Translations under genes and position numbers: made by a program | Part shown: positions 1 to 10,722 of the stretch, piece after piece | Numbering within the stretch: position 1 is the first letter of the stretch | How the letters are laid out: every line of letters begins with the position of its first letter | NCBI RefSeq assembly: GCF_002834385.1 | Contig: NZ_PITQ01000007.1 | Coordinates: 1 to 64,000, forward strand | DNA: 64,000 nt | Origin: Rahnella sp. AA | GTDB taxonomy: Bacteria > Pseudomonadota > Gammaproteobacteria > Enterobacterales > Enterobacteriaceae | Direction: 5' to 3' | Notes under the pieces: model-generated | Seen by the model: only the letters and a program-made list of their open reading frames with translations | Told to the model about the DNA's origin: nothing | The model's database searches: none

Positions 1-238
1 CGGAGTGGACGCATCACTGGTGTTCGGGTTGTCATGCCAATGGCATTGCCCGGTAGCTAAATGCGGAAAAGATAAGCGCTGAAAGCATCTAAGCGCGAAA
101 CTTGCCTCGAGATGAGTCTTCCCTGTGACTTTAAGTCACCTGAAGGGACGTTTAAGACTAAGACGTTGATAGGCTGGGTGTGTAAGTGCAGCGATGCATT
201 GAGCTAACCAGTACTAATGACCCGAGAGGCTTAACCTT
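1..238 (+). rRNA. rrl: 23S ribosomal RNA, 3' end (partial)
   Basis: The sequence matches the last ~240 nt of enterobacterial 23S rRNA, ending in the conserved GAGGCTTAACCTT at 226-238. The 5' part lies outside the window. It is followed by a 122-nt spacer and then 5S rRNA, so this is the distal end of an rRNA operon transcribed rightwards. Reading frames on either strand here are chance frames over rRNA. Confidence 0.97.
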
Positions 239-360
239 ACAACACCAAAGGTGTTTTAGATGGGCTCTGTGAATAACCAGAGATTTTTCAGCGAAATGTT
301 CCGAGATTGGTTCGTAGTGCAAGCCTGAAGCAGGGTGAGCGTTATGAATGAAACAGAATT

Positions 361-480
361 TGCCTGGCGGCAATAGCGCGGTGGTCCCACCTGACCCCAT
401 GCCGAACTCAGAAGTGAAACGCCGTAGCGCCGATGGTAGTGTGGGGTCTCCCCATGCGAGAGTAGGGAACTGCCAGGCAT
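361..480 (+). rRNA. rrf: 5S ribosomal RNA, first copy
   Basis: This is a complete 120-nt 5S rRNA, from TGCCTGGCGG to CTGCCAGGCAT, whose two ends pair to form helix I. It differs from the second 5S copy in this operon at one base that I can see: position 14 is T here (374) and C in the other copy (652). The arrangement 23S-5S-tRNA-Thr-5S is the one found in the E. coli rrnD operon. Confidence 0.98.
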
Positions 481-528
481 CAAATTAGTAAAGTTTGCTA
501 TTAAGCAGGCTGTTATAAGAATAAGCGT

Positions 529-604
529 GCTGATATGGCTCAGTTGGTAGAGCGCACCCTTGGTAAGGGTGAGGTCCCCAGTTCGACTCTGGGTATCAGC
601 ACCA
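529..604 (+). tRNA. tRNA-Thr (anticodon GGT)
   Basis: A 76-nt cloverleaf runs from GCTGATA to an encoded CCA. The anticodon loop is TTGGTAA, giving anticodon GGT (threonine). It sits between two 5S genes, as thrV does in E. coli rrnD, and is expected to be processed from the rRNA precursor. Confidence 0.97.
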
Positions 605-638
605 GTAATAAGCGTAGAGTTCGGTAAATTACAGAATT

Positions 639-758
639 TGCCTGGCGGCAACAGCGCGGTGGTCCCACCTGACCCCATGCCGAACTCAGAAGTGAAACGC
701 CGTAGCGCCGATGGTAGTGTGGGGTCTCCCCATGCGAGAGTAGGGAACTGCCAGGCAT
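639..758 (+). rRNA. rrf: 5S ribosomal RNA, second copy
   Basis: This is a second complete 120-nt 5S gene, identical to the first except for C at position 14. Both copies are preceded by ACAGAATT and followed by a similar CAAAT-rich stretch. The flanks are therefore also shared, which fits tandem duplication followed by gene conversion. Confidence 0.97.
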
Positions 759-770
759 CAAATAAGTGGA

Positions 771-800
771 AAGCCCTGTACTGATGTACAGGGCTTTTTG
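771..800 (+). terminator. rRNA operon terminator 1
   Basis: A stem AAGCCCTGTA / TACAGGGCTT around the loop CTGATG is followed by a run of T. It lies 12 nt after the second 5S gene and is a typical intrinsic terminator for the rRNA operon. Confidence 0.9.
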
Positions 801-870
801 CTATTCAAAATTTGAAACGCGCAATGGAAAAATTGGTCAACAACTCTGATTTTCCAGTCATTAAAGAAAA

Positions 871-897
871 GGCCATCCGAGAGGATGGCCTTTTTGC
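871..897. terminator. rRNA operon terminator 2 (rrnB T2-like), bidirectional
   Basis: The hairpin GGCCATCC-gaga-GGATGGCC is followed by TTTTTG and preceded by GAAAA, so it has a T-run in both directions. The stem and tail closely resemble the second terminator of E. coli rrnB. It separates the rightward rRNA operon from the leftward acs-yjcH-actP operon and may end both. Confidence 0.85.
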
Positions 898-915
898 TTT
901 TGTCTGCGTAAAAAA

Positions 916-2583
916 TCAGTGATTAGAGCTTTGCGAGATACCAATCCCTGTCTGTGAACGAACAAACTGAGGATAGAAACGTTCTCTCTCTTTTTGTCCT
1001 TCAACAGAATTGTCGGTAATTGAGAAGAACCAGGTTCCCACAAAGGCAACAATCATTGAGAAGAGAGCCGGATATTCGTAAGGATAGATTGGCTTCGCGT
1101 GTCCTAAAATCTGCACCCAAATCGTTGGACCCAGAATCATCAGTATCACGGCCGTCAGTAACCCCAGCCACCCACCTATCATCGCGCCGCGAGTCGTCAA
1201 TTTAGCCCAATACATCGACAGAAGAATAATCGGGAAATTACAGCTTGCTGCGATGGAGAATGCCAGGCCCACCATGAAAGCAATGTTCTGTTTTTCAAAC
1301 AAAATACCCAAAGCGATGGCCACAATGCCGAGAACGATAACGGTGATCTTTGAGACCCTTAGCTCATCGCGCTCCGTTGCCTTGCCATCTTTAATGACGC
1401 TGGCATAAAGATCATGGGAAACCGCCGATGCACCCGCTAGCGTTAATCCGGCAACGACGGCCAGTATGGTCGCGAAGGCCACTGCGGAGATGAAACCGAG
1501 GAAGAAGCTCCCACCGACGGCATCGGCCAGATGTACCGCAGCCATATTGTTGCCGCCGAGCAATACGCCGCTGGCATCTTTGAACGCAGGGTTTGAACTG
1601 ACCAACACGATAGCGCCGAATCCGATAATGAAGGTCAGGATATAGAAGTAACCAATGAAGCCAGTGGCATAAAATACGCTTTTACGGGCTTCCTTAGCAT
1701 CATTAACGGTGAAAAAGCGCATGAGAATATGCGGCAAGCCTGCGGTACCGAACATCAGTGCAAGTCCCAGCGATAGTGCCGATATCGGGTCAGAAACCAG
1801 TCCTCCCGGGCTCATGATCGCAATACCTTTGGAATGTACTGCCACGGCCTGAGTAAAGAGGGTATTGAAGTTGAAACCGACGGATTTCATGACCATAACG
1901 GCCATGAACGTGGCACCAGCCAGTAACAGGATTGCTTTAATGATTTGCACCCAGGTCGTTGCCAGCATGCCGCCGAACAACACGTATAGCACCATCAGGA
2001 TCCCAACCAGAATGACTGCGACATGGTAGTTCAGGCCAAACAGCAGCTGGATCAGCTTACCGGCACCCACCATTTGTGCAATAAGGTAAAGTGCGACAAC
2101 CACCAGTGAACCGCAGGCCGAGAGCAGGCGAATGGGTTTTTGTTTCAAGCGGTATGAAGCGACGTCGGCGAAGGTGTATTTACCCAAATTTCGCAGACGT
2201 TCTGCGATCAGGAACAGGATAATTGGCCAGCCGATAAGGAAGCCTATGGAATAGATCAGGCCATCGTAACCTGAGGTATAAACCAGTGCGGAGATCCCAA
2301 GGAAAGACGCCGCTGACATAAAATCCCCGGCAATCGCCATCCCGTTTTGCAGCCCGGTAATTCGGCCGCCAGCTGTGTAATAATCCTGACGGGAACGCGT
2401 CCGTTTAGCTGCCCAGTAGGTGATATAAAGCGTCGCACCCACAAACAAAACGAACATCACTATCGCTTCAATATTAAGAGGCTGGCGTTTTACCTCGCCT
2501 GCAATTCCTTCTGCTGCAAAAGCGCTGAAAGGCAAAGCCAGAGATAACATCAGGAAAAGGAGGGAGCTACGGCGTGCGATCAT
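916..2583 (-). CDS. actP: Cation/acetate symporter ActP
   Basis: This is a 555-residue inner-membrane sodium:solute symporter of the SSF family that takes up acetate and glyoxylate. A cleavable-looking signal sequence (residues 1-23, ending AFA) precedes about 13 hydrophobic segments, and the SSF signature region with [13 protein letters not shown] is near residue 290. Its start overlaps the stop of yjcH by 4 nt, and yjcH follows acs, so the three genes form the conserved acetate-scavenging operon. The length is close to that of E. coli ActP (549). The coding end faces the rRNA terminators. Confidence 0.96.
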   Translation of the reverse strand: MIARRSSLLFLMLSLALPFSAFAAEGIAGEVKRQPLNIEAIVMFVLFVGATLYITYWAAKRTRSRQDYYTAGGRITGLQNGMAIAGDFMSAASFLGISALVYTSGYDGLIYSIGFLIGWPIILFLIAERLRNLGKYTFADVASYRLKQKPIRLLSACGSLVVVALYLIAQMVGAGKLIQLLFGLNYHVAVILVGILMVLYVLFGGMLATTWVQIIKAILLLAGATFMAVMVMKSVGFNFNTLFTQAVAVHSKGIAIMSPGGLVSDPISALSLGLALMFGTAGLPHILMRFFTVNDAKEARKSVFYATGFIGYFYILTFIIGFGAIVLVSSNPAFKDASGVLLGGNNMAAVHLADAVGGSFFLGFISAVAFATILAVVAGLTLAGASAVSHDLYASVIKDGKATERDELRVSKITVIVLGIVAIALGILFEKQNIAFMVGLAFSIAASCNFPIILLSMYWAKLTTRGAMIGGWLGLLTAVILMILGPTIWVQILGHAKPIYPYEYPALFSMIVAFVGTWFFSITDNSVEGQKERERFYPQFVRSQTGIGISQSSNH

Positions 2584-2891
2584 GGCTTAACCTCACGGAT
2601 AATATCAGCCGTCAGCTGGTCAAACTCGCTGTTCGCGCGAATGACATAGATGCCAGTGAGGATGAAAGAAATCACGATCAGCCCGACGCCAACCGGAATA
2701 CCCCGCGTGATTGTGGCGCCTTCATACAACGGCGTCCCCAGCCATTGCGGATCAAACGCAATTAGCAATATAAAAGCGACATATAGAACCAGCGTGATGC
2801 CTGACAAAAGCCAGGCAAAACGGCTGCGTTTTTGCACCAGTTCCCTGAAGCGCGGGTTACTTACAACTCTCTGATAAATGAGATCATTCAT
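2580..2891 (-). CDS. yjcH: DUF485 inner-membrane protein YjcH
   Basis: A 103-residue protein with two predicted membrane segments (about residues 26-47 and 66-87) that belongs to the DUF485 family. Its molecular role is not established. It is always found between acs and actP in enterobacteria and is co-transcribed with them; here it overlaps actP by 4 nt and starts 54 nt after acs. A role in assembling or assisting the acetate carrier is inferred from the context. Confidence 0.93.
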   Translation of the reverse strand: MNDLIYQRVVSNPRFRELVQKRSRFAWLLSGITLVLYVAFILLIAFDPQWLGTPLYEGATITRGIPVGVGLIVISFILTGIYVIRANSEFDQLTADIIREVKP

Positions 2892-2945
2892 CTCAGTGAC
2901 TCCTGTGAGGCATTGATAGAGTTCACCGCGCCAGGGCGGTGAAAA

Positions 2946-4907
<1,962 letters not shown>

Positions 4908-5422
4908 GGTTTTTCTCCTTTATTTTGTTAAATATATGTCAATCAAAAGTTAAGTGTAGTTTGCGTTAGAGCTTTGTTTGCTTTCTGGGGGGCAGATCAC
5001 GCAAGAGGAGAAAAAACAGCAAGATATCTGCAACAACGGTGCGGAGCAGAGCACAGAAGCGAAAAGCAAAGCAGGGGCGGAGATGGTAGCATTTAGTTAA
5101 AAATAATGAATATAGATGTAATAATTTAGTTAAATAAAGCTTAAGTTATCTTTTTTAAGGCCTGGTTCTTTATTTACGCATAACATTTAATGTTAGTTAT
5201 TTTTACTTATAAGTTAATTTACCTTTATAAATATGAGATTCGAAGATTAATCTGAGAGTAATATTCTTAATATTTGAATTAGTTGAATTATTATAACGTC
5301 AAATTAAAAATATCAGTATATTGATCTGGAAAGAGAGGGGTGCTCTCTTCGGTACAGCGAAAAATATCGCCTGTGAGCGTATTTGTCGTTTAATAGCTAC
5401 CGTTAAATCTCAAGGACTTACT
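4908..5422. other. Long intergenic region between acs and the fimbrial operon
   Basis: These 515 nt hold no gene I can support. The acs-proximal 190 nt have ordinary composition. The stretch from about 5090 to 5320 is extremely AT-rich, with many runs of A and T. It must contain the divergent promoters of acs (leftward) and of the fimbrial operon (rightward), but I see no clear -35/-10 pair and no fim-switch-like inverted repeats. Such AT-rich DNA upstream of fimbrial genes is commonly bound by H-NS; that is inference. Confidence 0.6.
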
Positions 5423-6004
5423 ATGTTTAACGCTAAGAACAAGACACTGGTTATTGCTTTATCCACTTTAATTTCCGCCTCAGCTTTTGCTGATGACACC
5501 ACAACGCCTCCGACCGGCACTGACCAGGGTTCAGGCCGTATTCATTTCACCGGTACCGTTATTAATGCGCCTTGCTCTATTGCTGCAGGCGATGAAGACA
5601 TTAATGTTGATATGGGACAGGTAGCGAATAAAGTGCTGGAAAGCGGCAATAAATATTCTCAAAACGTTAACTACACCATCCATCTGCAAGACTGTGATCT
5701 GACCGCGCAAACTGCGGGTTCCGTTGAATATCCGGCGATGTCTAAAGTTGCCGTATCCTTCGCGGGGACGCCGGACAGCAGCGCCACTGAACTGCTGGCA
5801 AACACCGGCAGCGCGAAAGGTGCCGGAATCCGTCTCATTGATGCAAACGGCGATCTGCTGAAGGTCGGTGATACATCAAAAGACATTAATCTTGTGACGG
5901 GTAATAACGAGCTGGTATTTGCTGCGCGTGTAGAAGCCAACACTCAGCCAGTGTCCACCGGTACCATCGTTTCTCAGGCAACTTACGCCCTGAATTACAA
6001 ATAA
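5423..6004 (+). CDS. Major fimbrial subunit (chaperone-usher pilin)
   Basis: A 193-residue type-1-like pilin. The chosen ATG has AAGGA 6 nt upstream and opens directly into a signal peptide (residues 1-23, ending SASAFA); a longer in-frame reading from 5321 lacks a signal sequence at its N-terminus. The mature protein has the pilin hallmarks: a polar N-terminal donor strand leading to FTGTVINAPC, a disulfide pair C51/C91, and a C-terminal strand ending YALNYK with the penultimate aromatic residue recognised by the chaperone. It is the first gene of the operon and is followed by a hairpin that probably gives it excess expression over the assembly genes. The exact fimbrial type is not recognised. 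Confidence 0.9.
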   Translation: MFNAKNKTLVIALSTLISASAFADDTTTPPTGTDQGSGRIHFTGTVINAPCSIAAGDEDINVDMGQVANKVLESGNKYSQNVNYTIHLQDCDLTAQTAGSVEYPAMSKVAVSFAGTPDSSATELLANTGSAKGAGIRLIDANGDLLKVGDTSKDINLVTGNNELVFAARVEANTQPVSTGTIVSQATYALNYK

Positions 6005-6019
6005 ATATTGCTGTTATTT

Positions 6020-6043
6020 AGGGGAGTTTACTCCCCTTTATTT
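6020..6043 (+). terminator. Hairpin between pilin and usher genes (partial terminator)
   Basis: AGGGGAG-TTTA-CTCCCCT is followed by TTATTTT, 16 nt after the pilin stop codon. It looks like a weak intrinsic terminator or a 3'-stabilising stem. Comparable hairpins after the first gene of fimbrial operons raise the pilin-to-usher ratio. Confidence 0.7.
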
Positions 6044-6099
6044 TCCGGATGCACCGGGATTCCGTGCTGGGTTTATAAAAATAAAAAAGTGATTTTATT

Positions 6100-8601
6100 A
6101 TGTTGTTTGCGATGGACAGAACATCGACAAGGATAAGAATAACAACAGGGGTTATTATTTTCTTGTCGGGATGCTTTATTTCATTCAAAAGCCTGGCTGT
6201 GGAATTTAACGTTAACTTTATTGATTCTGCCGATCGCAATAATGTAGATCTTTCACGTTTTCAGGTGGCGAATTATACCGCGCCCGGCGAATATCTGCTG
6301 GATGTCGTGCTCAATGGCCGCACGCTGGGCGATCAGAGCCTGATTAAATATCTTCCTACCGAAGATAATAAAAACAGCCGTCTGTGCGTGCCACCTTCAC
6401 TGGTGAATAAATTCGATCTGACCCAAACCGCGCAGGAGCAACTAACGCTCTGGCATCACGGTGAATGTACTTCCCTTGACCGTCAGAAAGAAATAACTGC
6501 GCGTTACGATCAGGAAAAACAAACGCTGAACATCAGTATCCCGCAGGCGTGGCTGACGTTTCACGATGAAAACTGGGTGCCGCCTTCACAGTGGGATAAC
6601 GGTGTGAATGGCGTATTACTTGATTACAACCTGCTGGGCAGCCAATACATGCCGCAGAAGGGCGACAGCTCGACCAGTTTCAGCAGTTACGGGACGACCG
6701 GCTTCAACCTGGGGCCGTGGCGTGCCCGCGCGGATTATCAGTATTCCGCCGCCCGAACGTCAGGATCGCCCGCCAGCGATGCATTCACCTGGACGCAAAC
6801 CTATCTGTTCCGTGCGTTACCTTCCATCGGCGCACGTCTGACCGGTGGGCAGACCTATTTCAGCTCAGACATTTTTGATTCTTTCCGCTTTGTCGGCGTT
6901 TCCGTCAACAGCGATCAGAGGATGCTGCCACCTTCGTTGCGCGGTTATGCACCACAGGTAACGGGTATCGCCAAAACCAACGCCAAAGTCAGTATCAGCC
7001 AGAATGGCCGGGTGATTTATCAGACTAACGTTTCCCCGGGGCCATTCGTCGTTCAGGATCTGACGGAAGCCGTACAGGGCGCGCTTGACGTTAAAATCGA
7101 AGAAGAAAATGGCAGCGTCACGACATACCAGATGACCACGGCGACGATCCCGTTTCTGACCCGCAAAGGCCAGATGCGTTTCAAGACGGCGATGGGGAAA
7201 CCAACCACCGGCAGCAGCAACCATGTTTTGCAGCCGGGTTTTTACAGCGGAGAAATGTCGTGGGGCGCGCTCAATGATTTCTCAGTCTATGGCGGGCTGA
7301 TTGCCACCACCGGTAACTATCAGGCTCAGGCGCTCGGCGTCGGGCAAAACTTGCAAAAGCTGGGCGCGGTATCTTTCGATGTCACGCGTTCCTCTGCGAC
7401 GGTGCCCGTGGCGGGCAAGCAAACGGGTTTCAGTTATCGCGCCAACTATTCGAAACGCTTTGATTCCACCGGAAGCCAGATCACTTTTGCCGGTTATCGT
7501 TTCTCGGAAAAAACATTCATGTCGTTCAACCAGTATCTCGACAAGGTGAACGGCGACGGGTATTCCCGCGACGATAAACAAACTTATACGGTAACCGCCA
7601 ACCAGTTTCTGCCGTGGCCGGCGATTACGTTGTATCTCTCGGCGACGCATAAGGTGTACTGGAACGAGGATCCCAGCAATAACTACAGCGTTTCCGTCAG
7701 CAAGATATTTGATATCGGACGATTTACCGGGATTTCCGGAACGTTGTCGGCCAGCAAGCTGAGATACCGCGATACCGATGAAAACCAGGTGTTCCTGTCA
7801 TTCAGTTTGCCGTTGTCTTCCGGACAACAGATCAGCTATGACGCACAGCAGGATTCTCAGGGCGGCTTTTCGCAAACTGCATCTTATTACAACAGCCAGG
7901 ATCCGAATAACAGCTGGCGCGTGGGCGCAGGCGGAAGCAGCCCTGACCTGCAAAAAGGTGACGGCGTTTTCCGCGCTAACTACCAGCATATGTCGCCGTA
8001 CGGTCAGTTAGGCGTGAACGGCAGCGTAAAAAATAACGATTACCGCTCGGTAAACGCCAACTGGTACGGCTCATTTACGGCGACCGCAGCCGGAGCTGCG
8101 TTGCACCAGAGCAGCTCCGGCAGTGAGCCGCGCATGATGGTCTCAGCCGGAGTGAAAGGTATTCCGATCAGCGAAGGCGCGTCAGTGACGAATGATTACG
8201 GCATCGCCGTCGTGAACGGCGTCTCCAGCTATCAGACTTCTGATATCCGCGTCGACGTCAATCATCTGCCCGATGATGTGGAAGTTTACAGCTCGGTTGT
8301 CAGCAAAACCCTGACGGAAGGGGCGATCGGTTTCCGCAAAATCCGCGCGATTAAAGGCGAGCGCCTGATGGCCGTAATTCGTCTCGCTGACGGTAGCTAT
8401 CCGCCATTGGGTTCGTCAGTGACGGACAACAGTTCCGGGTTTGAAGCCGGCCTGATCGGTGATGGCGGTCTGGCGTATCTGGCGGGGGTTTCCGGCGAGA
8501 AATCGCTGACCGTACGCTGGGGCGACGATCAGACATGCCGGATACAGGTACCTGCGCAGCCCGTGACCCGATCCGGCCAGGTGTTATTACCGTGCAGCTG
8601 A
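6100..8601 (+). CDS. Fimbrial outer-membrane usher (FimD/PapC family)
   Basis: The product is an outer-membrane pore that receives chaperone-subunit complexes and assembles the fimbria. The 833-residue protein has an N-terminal signal region (cleavage likely after SLA, residue 33) and then the usher N-terminal domain beginning VEFNVNFIDS, with a cysteine pair at C96 and C123. A central 24-strand barrel region with the plug follows, then C-terminal domains ending in a second cysteine pair (TCRIQV and LLPCS). The length is normal for the family. The ribosome binding site before the ATG is weak; a second ATG lies 12 nt downstream, so the start is uncertain by four codons. It is encoded before the chaperone, the reverse of the fimC-fimD order. 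Confidence 0.93.
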   Translation: MLFAMDRTSTRIRITTGVIIFLSGCFISFKSLAVEFNVNFIDSADRNNVDLSRFQVANYTAPGEYLLDVVLNGRTLGDQSLIKYLPTEDNKNSRLCVPPSLVNKFDLTQTAQEQLTLWHHGECTSLDRQKEITARYDQEKQTLNISIPQAWLTFHDENWVPPSQWDNGVNGVLLDYNLLGSQYMPQKGDSSTSFSSYGTTGFNLGPWRARADYQYSAARTSGSPASDAFTWTQTYLFRALPSIGARLTGGQTYFSSDIFDSFRFVGVSVNSDQRMLPPSLRGYAPQVTGIAKTNAKVSISQNGRVIYQTNVSPGPFVVQDLTEAVQGALDVKIEEENGSVTTYQMTTATIPFLTRKGQMRFKTAMGKPTTGSSNHVLQPGFYSGEMSWGALNDFSVYGGLIATTGNYQAQALGVGQNLQKLGAVSFDVTRSSATVPVAGKQTGFSYRANYSKRFDSTGSQITFAGYRFSEKTFMSFNQYLDKVNGDGYSRDDKQTYTVTANQFLPWPAITLYLSATHKVYWNEDPSNNYSVSVSKIFDIGRFTGISGTLSASKLRYRDTDENQVFLSFSLPLSSGQQISYDAQQDSQGGFSQTASYYNSQDPNNSWRVGAGGSSPDLQKGDGVFRANYQHMSPYGQLGVNGSVKNNDYRSVNANWYGSFTATAAGAALHQSSSGSEPRMMVSAGVKGIPISEGASVTNDYGIAVVNGVSSYQTSDIRVDVNHLPDDVEVYSSVVSKTLTEGAIGFRKIRAIKGERLMAVIRLADGSYPPLGSSVTDNSSGFEAGLIGDGGLAYLAGVSGEKSLTVRWGDDQTCRIQVPAQPVTRSGQVLLPCS

Positions 8602-8636
8602 AAATTAACAAAGTGAATCAGGAAAGGAAAAGTCCG

Positions 8637-9374
8637 ATGAAGAAGCAGATTTTACACACTGGCATGGCGTTACTGATGATGGCCAGTGTCGCCTGTCCGG
8701 CCATTGCGGCGATTAACCTTGATCGCACGCGCATCATTTTTAATGCCAATGACAAATCGGTCAGCGTCATGCTGGAGAACCAGAGTAAGGATTTGCCTTA
8801 TCTGGCGCAGGTTTGGGTGGAGAATGCGCTGGGTGAAAAAATTACGTCTCCGCTGGTGGCGCTACCACCTATGCAGCGCATTGATGCGGGCCAGAAAAGC
8901 CAGATCCGCATACTTCAGTTACCGGAAACCGCCGCACTGCCGAAAGATCGCGAATCCTTATTTTATTTCAATGTGCGGGAAGTCCCGCCAAAAAGTGAAA
9001 TGGCTAACGTGATGCAGGTGGCGATTCAGAGCCGCGTGAAACTTTTCTTCCGGCCCACCGAACTGCGCAAGTTGCTGAAGGGAAACTGGCAGGAACAGCT
9101 TCAGGTCAGCCGCCTTCAGGACGGTTTGAAACTGACCAACCCGACGCCGTTCTATATCACCGTCGGCTATCTGGGCAAGGACAATAAAGGCAACGTGCCG
9201 GGTTTTGACAGCGTGATGCTGGCCCCGTTTGCAACGGAATCCCTGACCGGTGGCCAGTATATCAGCGATCGGTACAGCCTGGGATATATGGACGACTACG
9301 GTGGTTTGCAGGTGAACGAGTACCAATGCCAGACGCCTCAGTGTCAGCGCATCAGCAAAGAAGGCAAACGCTAA
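8637..9374 (+). CDS. Periplasmic fimbrial chaperone (FimC/PapD family)
   Basis: This 245-residue periplasmic chaperone folds pilin subunits by donor-strand complementation. The chosen ATG has AGGAAAGGA just upstream and gives a signal peptide (residues 1-24); a longer frame from 8535 inside the usher gene would hide it. The family motifs are present: TRIIF with the conserved arginine near residue 32, FYFNVREVPP at 109-118, and SRVKLFFRP near 132-140 with the conserved lysine. The F1-G1 loop is short, so it resembles FGS-type chaperones. A C-terminal cysteine pair (QCQTPQC) is visible. It sits 35 nt after the usher. Confidence 0.92.
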   Translation: MKKQILHTGMALLMMASVACPAIAAINLDRTRIIFNANDKSVSVMLENQSKDLPYLAQVWVENALGEKITSPLVALPPMQRIDAGQKSQIRILQLPETAALPKDRESLFYFNVREVPPKSEMANVMQVAIQSRVKLFFRPTELRKLLKGNWQEQLQVSRLQDGLKLTNPTPFYITVGYLGKDNKGNVPGFDSVMLAPFATESLTGGQYISDRYSLGYMDDYGGLQVNEYQCQTPQCQRISKEGKR

Positions 9375-9428
9375 GCCCGTATGAACGCCCGTATTTGAAC
9401 CTGTTTATCTCATCGATAAGGGATTGTT

Positions 9429-10400
9429 ATGTCTGAAATTTACCGGTTATCCGCTGGCAGGATAATATTAATTATTTTATTACTCTGTTTTTACCGCAGC
9501 GCGCTGGCGCTCGATTGCGTGGAAAAAGGAACCGGGATTGTCGACAAACCTGCAATCCCGGTCGGACAACTGGCGATACCGTCAAATGTGCCGGTGGGCA
9601 CCAAAATCTGGGAATCTAATGACATTAACGTGACTGCGTACTGCGATAACGTTCTGGGTTCGATCATTGATGTGGTGCATTTCTACTTCAACCCGAAATC
9701 ACAATCGATTGGCGAGGGTTTACTGCTGGGGGTGAGTTATAACGGGCAGGATCTCGAGCAAAATGAACAGCGTCTCAGTACCAATAGCACGCCCATCAAA
9801 AAAGGCCAAAACGTCACGGTAAACGTCACGTTCCGTTTATATATCAAAGTCAGCGGGAATGCGCCTTCCAGCGGCCATTATCAGGGCGCCGACCAGTTCA
9901 CCGTATTCCAGCTCGATGGAAGCAAGGGGATTAACAAGACCCCAGGGGCCAAAAACCTGAAATATAACCTGTCGGGCTTACAGGGGATTCGCTTTCTGGC
10001 CTGCGGTTCTGATCTGAAAGTCTATCCAGAGTCTCAGATTGTTGATTTTGGCTCCATTCAAAGTACTACGCTGTCGCGATCGTCCGGTGTTTCACTGCCG
10101 TTTGCCATCAAGGCGGTAAAACAGGGGTGTCTGGACAATTTTTCGCTTCAGGCTGAGTTTTCGACTGCCAGTCCGTTACTCGATAACACGGCCATTGATC
10201 TGTCAAACGGTGCGAAGTTGATGCTTTACAACGATAAAGATCAGGCCATCACTTTCAACCGCTACGATAACTTTGCGGAATTGAACAATGTGAATGAGGT
10301 TACCAAAAACTTCACGGCAAAACTGAGTGCGATCCCTGGAAGGGAATTGTCGCTCGGGCAATTTGATGCGTCAGTGATCGTCAAGATTAACTACTACTGA
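9429..10400 (+). CDS. Fimbrial tip protein, probable two-domain adhesin
   Basis: This 323-residue secreted protein has a signal sequence (about residues 1-27, ending ALA). The N-terminal half (to about residue 170) has no pilin signature and would be the receptor-binding domain. The C-terminal half is pilin-like, with a cysteine pair (FLACGS and KQGCLDN) and an end VIVKINYY that has the chaperone-recognised aromatic residue. This layout and the last structural position in the operon are those of tip adhesins such as FimH. The receptor cannot be told from the sequence. The ribosome binding site is AAGGGA before the ATG. Confidence 0.83.
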   Translation: MSEIYRLSAGRIILIILLLCFYRSALALDCVEKGTGIVDKPAIPVGQLAIPSNVPVGTKIWESNDINVTAYCDNVLGSIIDVVHFYFNPKSQSIGEGLLLGVSYNGQDLEQNEQRLSTNSTPIKKGQNVTVNVTFRLYIKVSGNAPSSGHYQGADQFTVFQLDGSKGINKTPGAKNLKYNLSGLQGIRFLACGSDLKVYPESQIVDFGSIQSTTLSRSSGVSLPFAIKAVKQGCLDNFSLQAEFSTASPLLDNTAIDLSNGAKLMLYNDKDQAITFNRYDNFAELNNVNEVTKNFTAKLSAIPGRELSLGQFDASVIVKINYY

Positions 10401-10426
10401 CTGCCGCTAATGAAAGGGAGAATCAC

Positions 10427-10699
10427 ATGCTAAGAACGGCAAAATTGCGCGCGCAGGCGCTTGAGGAACCTGTTTACTCTGCTCAGGCTCCGGAACTCAT
10501 CGCGGAAGCACAAATTCATGCATTACTGCAAACCTTACGTGAAGATGCCGGATTAAGTAAAACCGAGCTGGCAAGGCGGTTGGGTATTACGCCGCCAGCG
10601 ATAACCCGTCTTGAAAAACGCCCGGCTCAAGCCAGCTTCAGCACGCTGTCCCGGTACGCACAGGCTTGTGGGTTTCATCTGTATCTTTACTATAAATAA
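10427..10699 (+). CDS. Small Cro/C1-type helix-turn-helix protein at the end of the fimbrial operon
   Basis: This 90-residue protein has an XRE-type helix-turn-helix at about residues 33-64 (LREDAGLSKTELARRLGITP), preceded by a 30-residue N-terminal arm and followed by a short aromatic tail. A strong ribosome binding site (AAAGGGAG) lies 6 nt before the ATG and the gap from the adhesin stop is only 26 nt, so it is probably co-transcribed with the fimbrial genes. Some fimbrial operons end in a small HTH regulator of motility (MrpJ of Proteus mirabilis is XRE-type). An equivalent role here is inference. No partner toxin gene lies next to it, which argues against an antitoxin. Confidence 0.8.
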   Translation: MLRTAKLRAQALEEPVYSAQAPELIAEAQIHALLQTLREDAGLSKTELARRLGITPPAITRLEKRPAQASFSTLSRYAQACGFHLYLYYK

Positions 10700-10722
10700 G
10701 GGAAACATAGGAAATACAGTTT

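Noticed and set aside
158..784. Several reading frames over the 23S, 5S and tRNA-Thr genes
   Set aside because: They lie on conserved rRNA and tRNA sequence, and the repeated segments arise from the duplicated 5S genes. They are not proteins.
4908..5322. fim-switch-like invertible promoter upstream of the pilin gene
   Set aside because: I found no pair of inverted repeats of the needed length and no recombinase gene nearby.
10427..10699. Antitoxin of a HigBA-like toxin-antitoxin module
   Set aside because: The gene is HTH-like, but no toxin-size gene lies next to it on the same strand. The preceding gene is the fimbrial tip protein.
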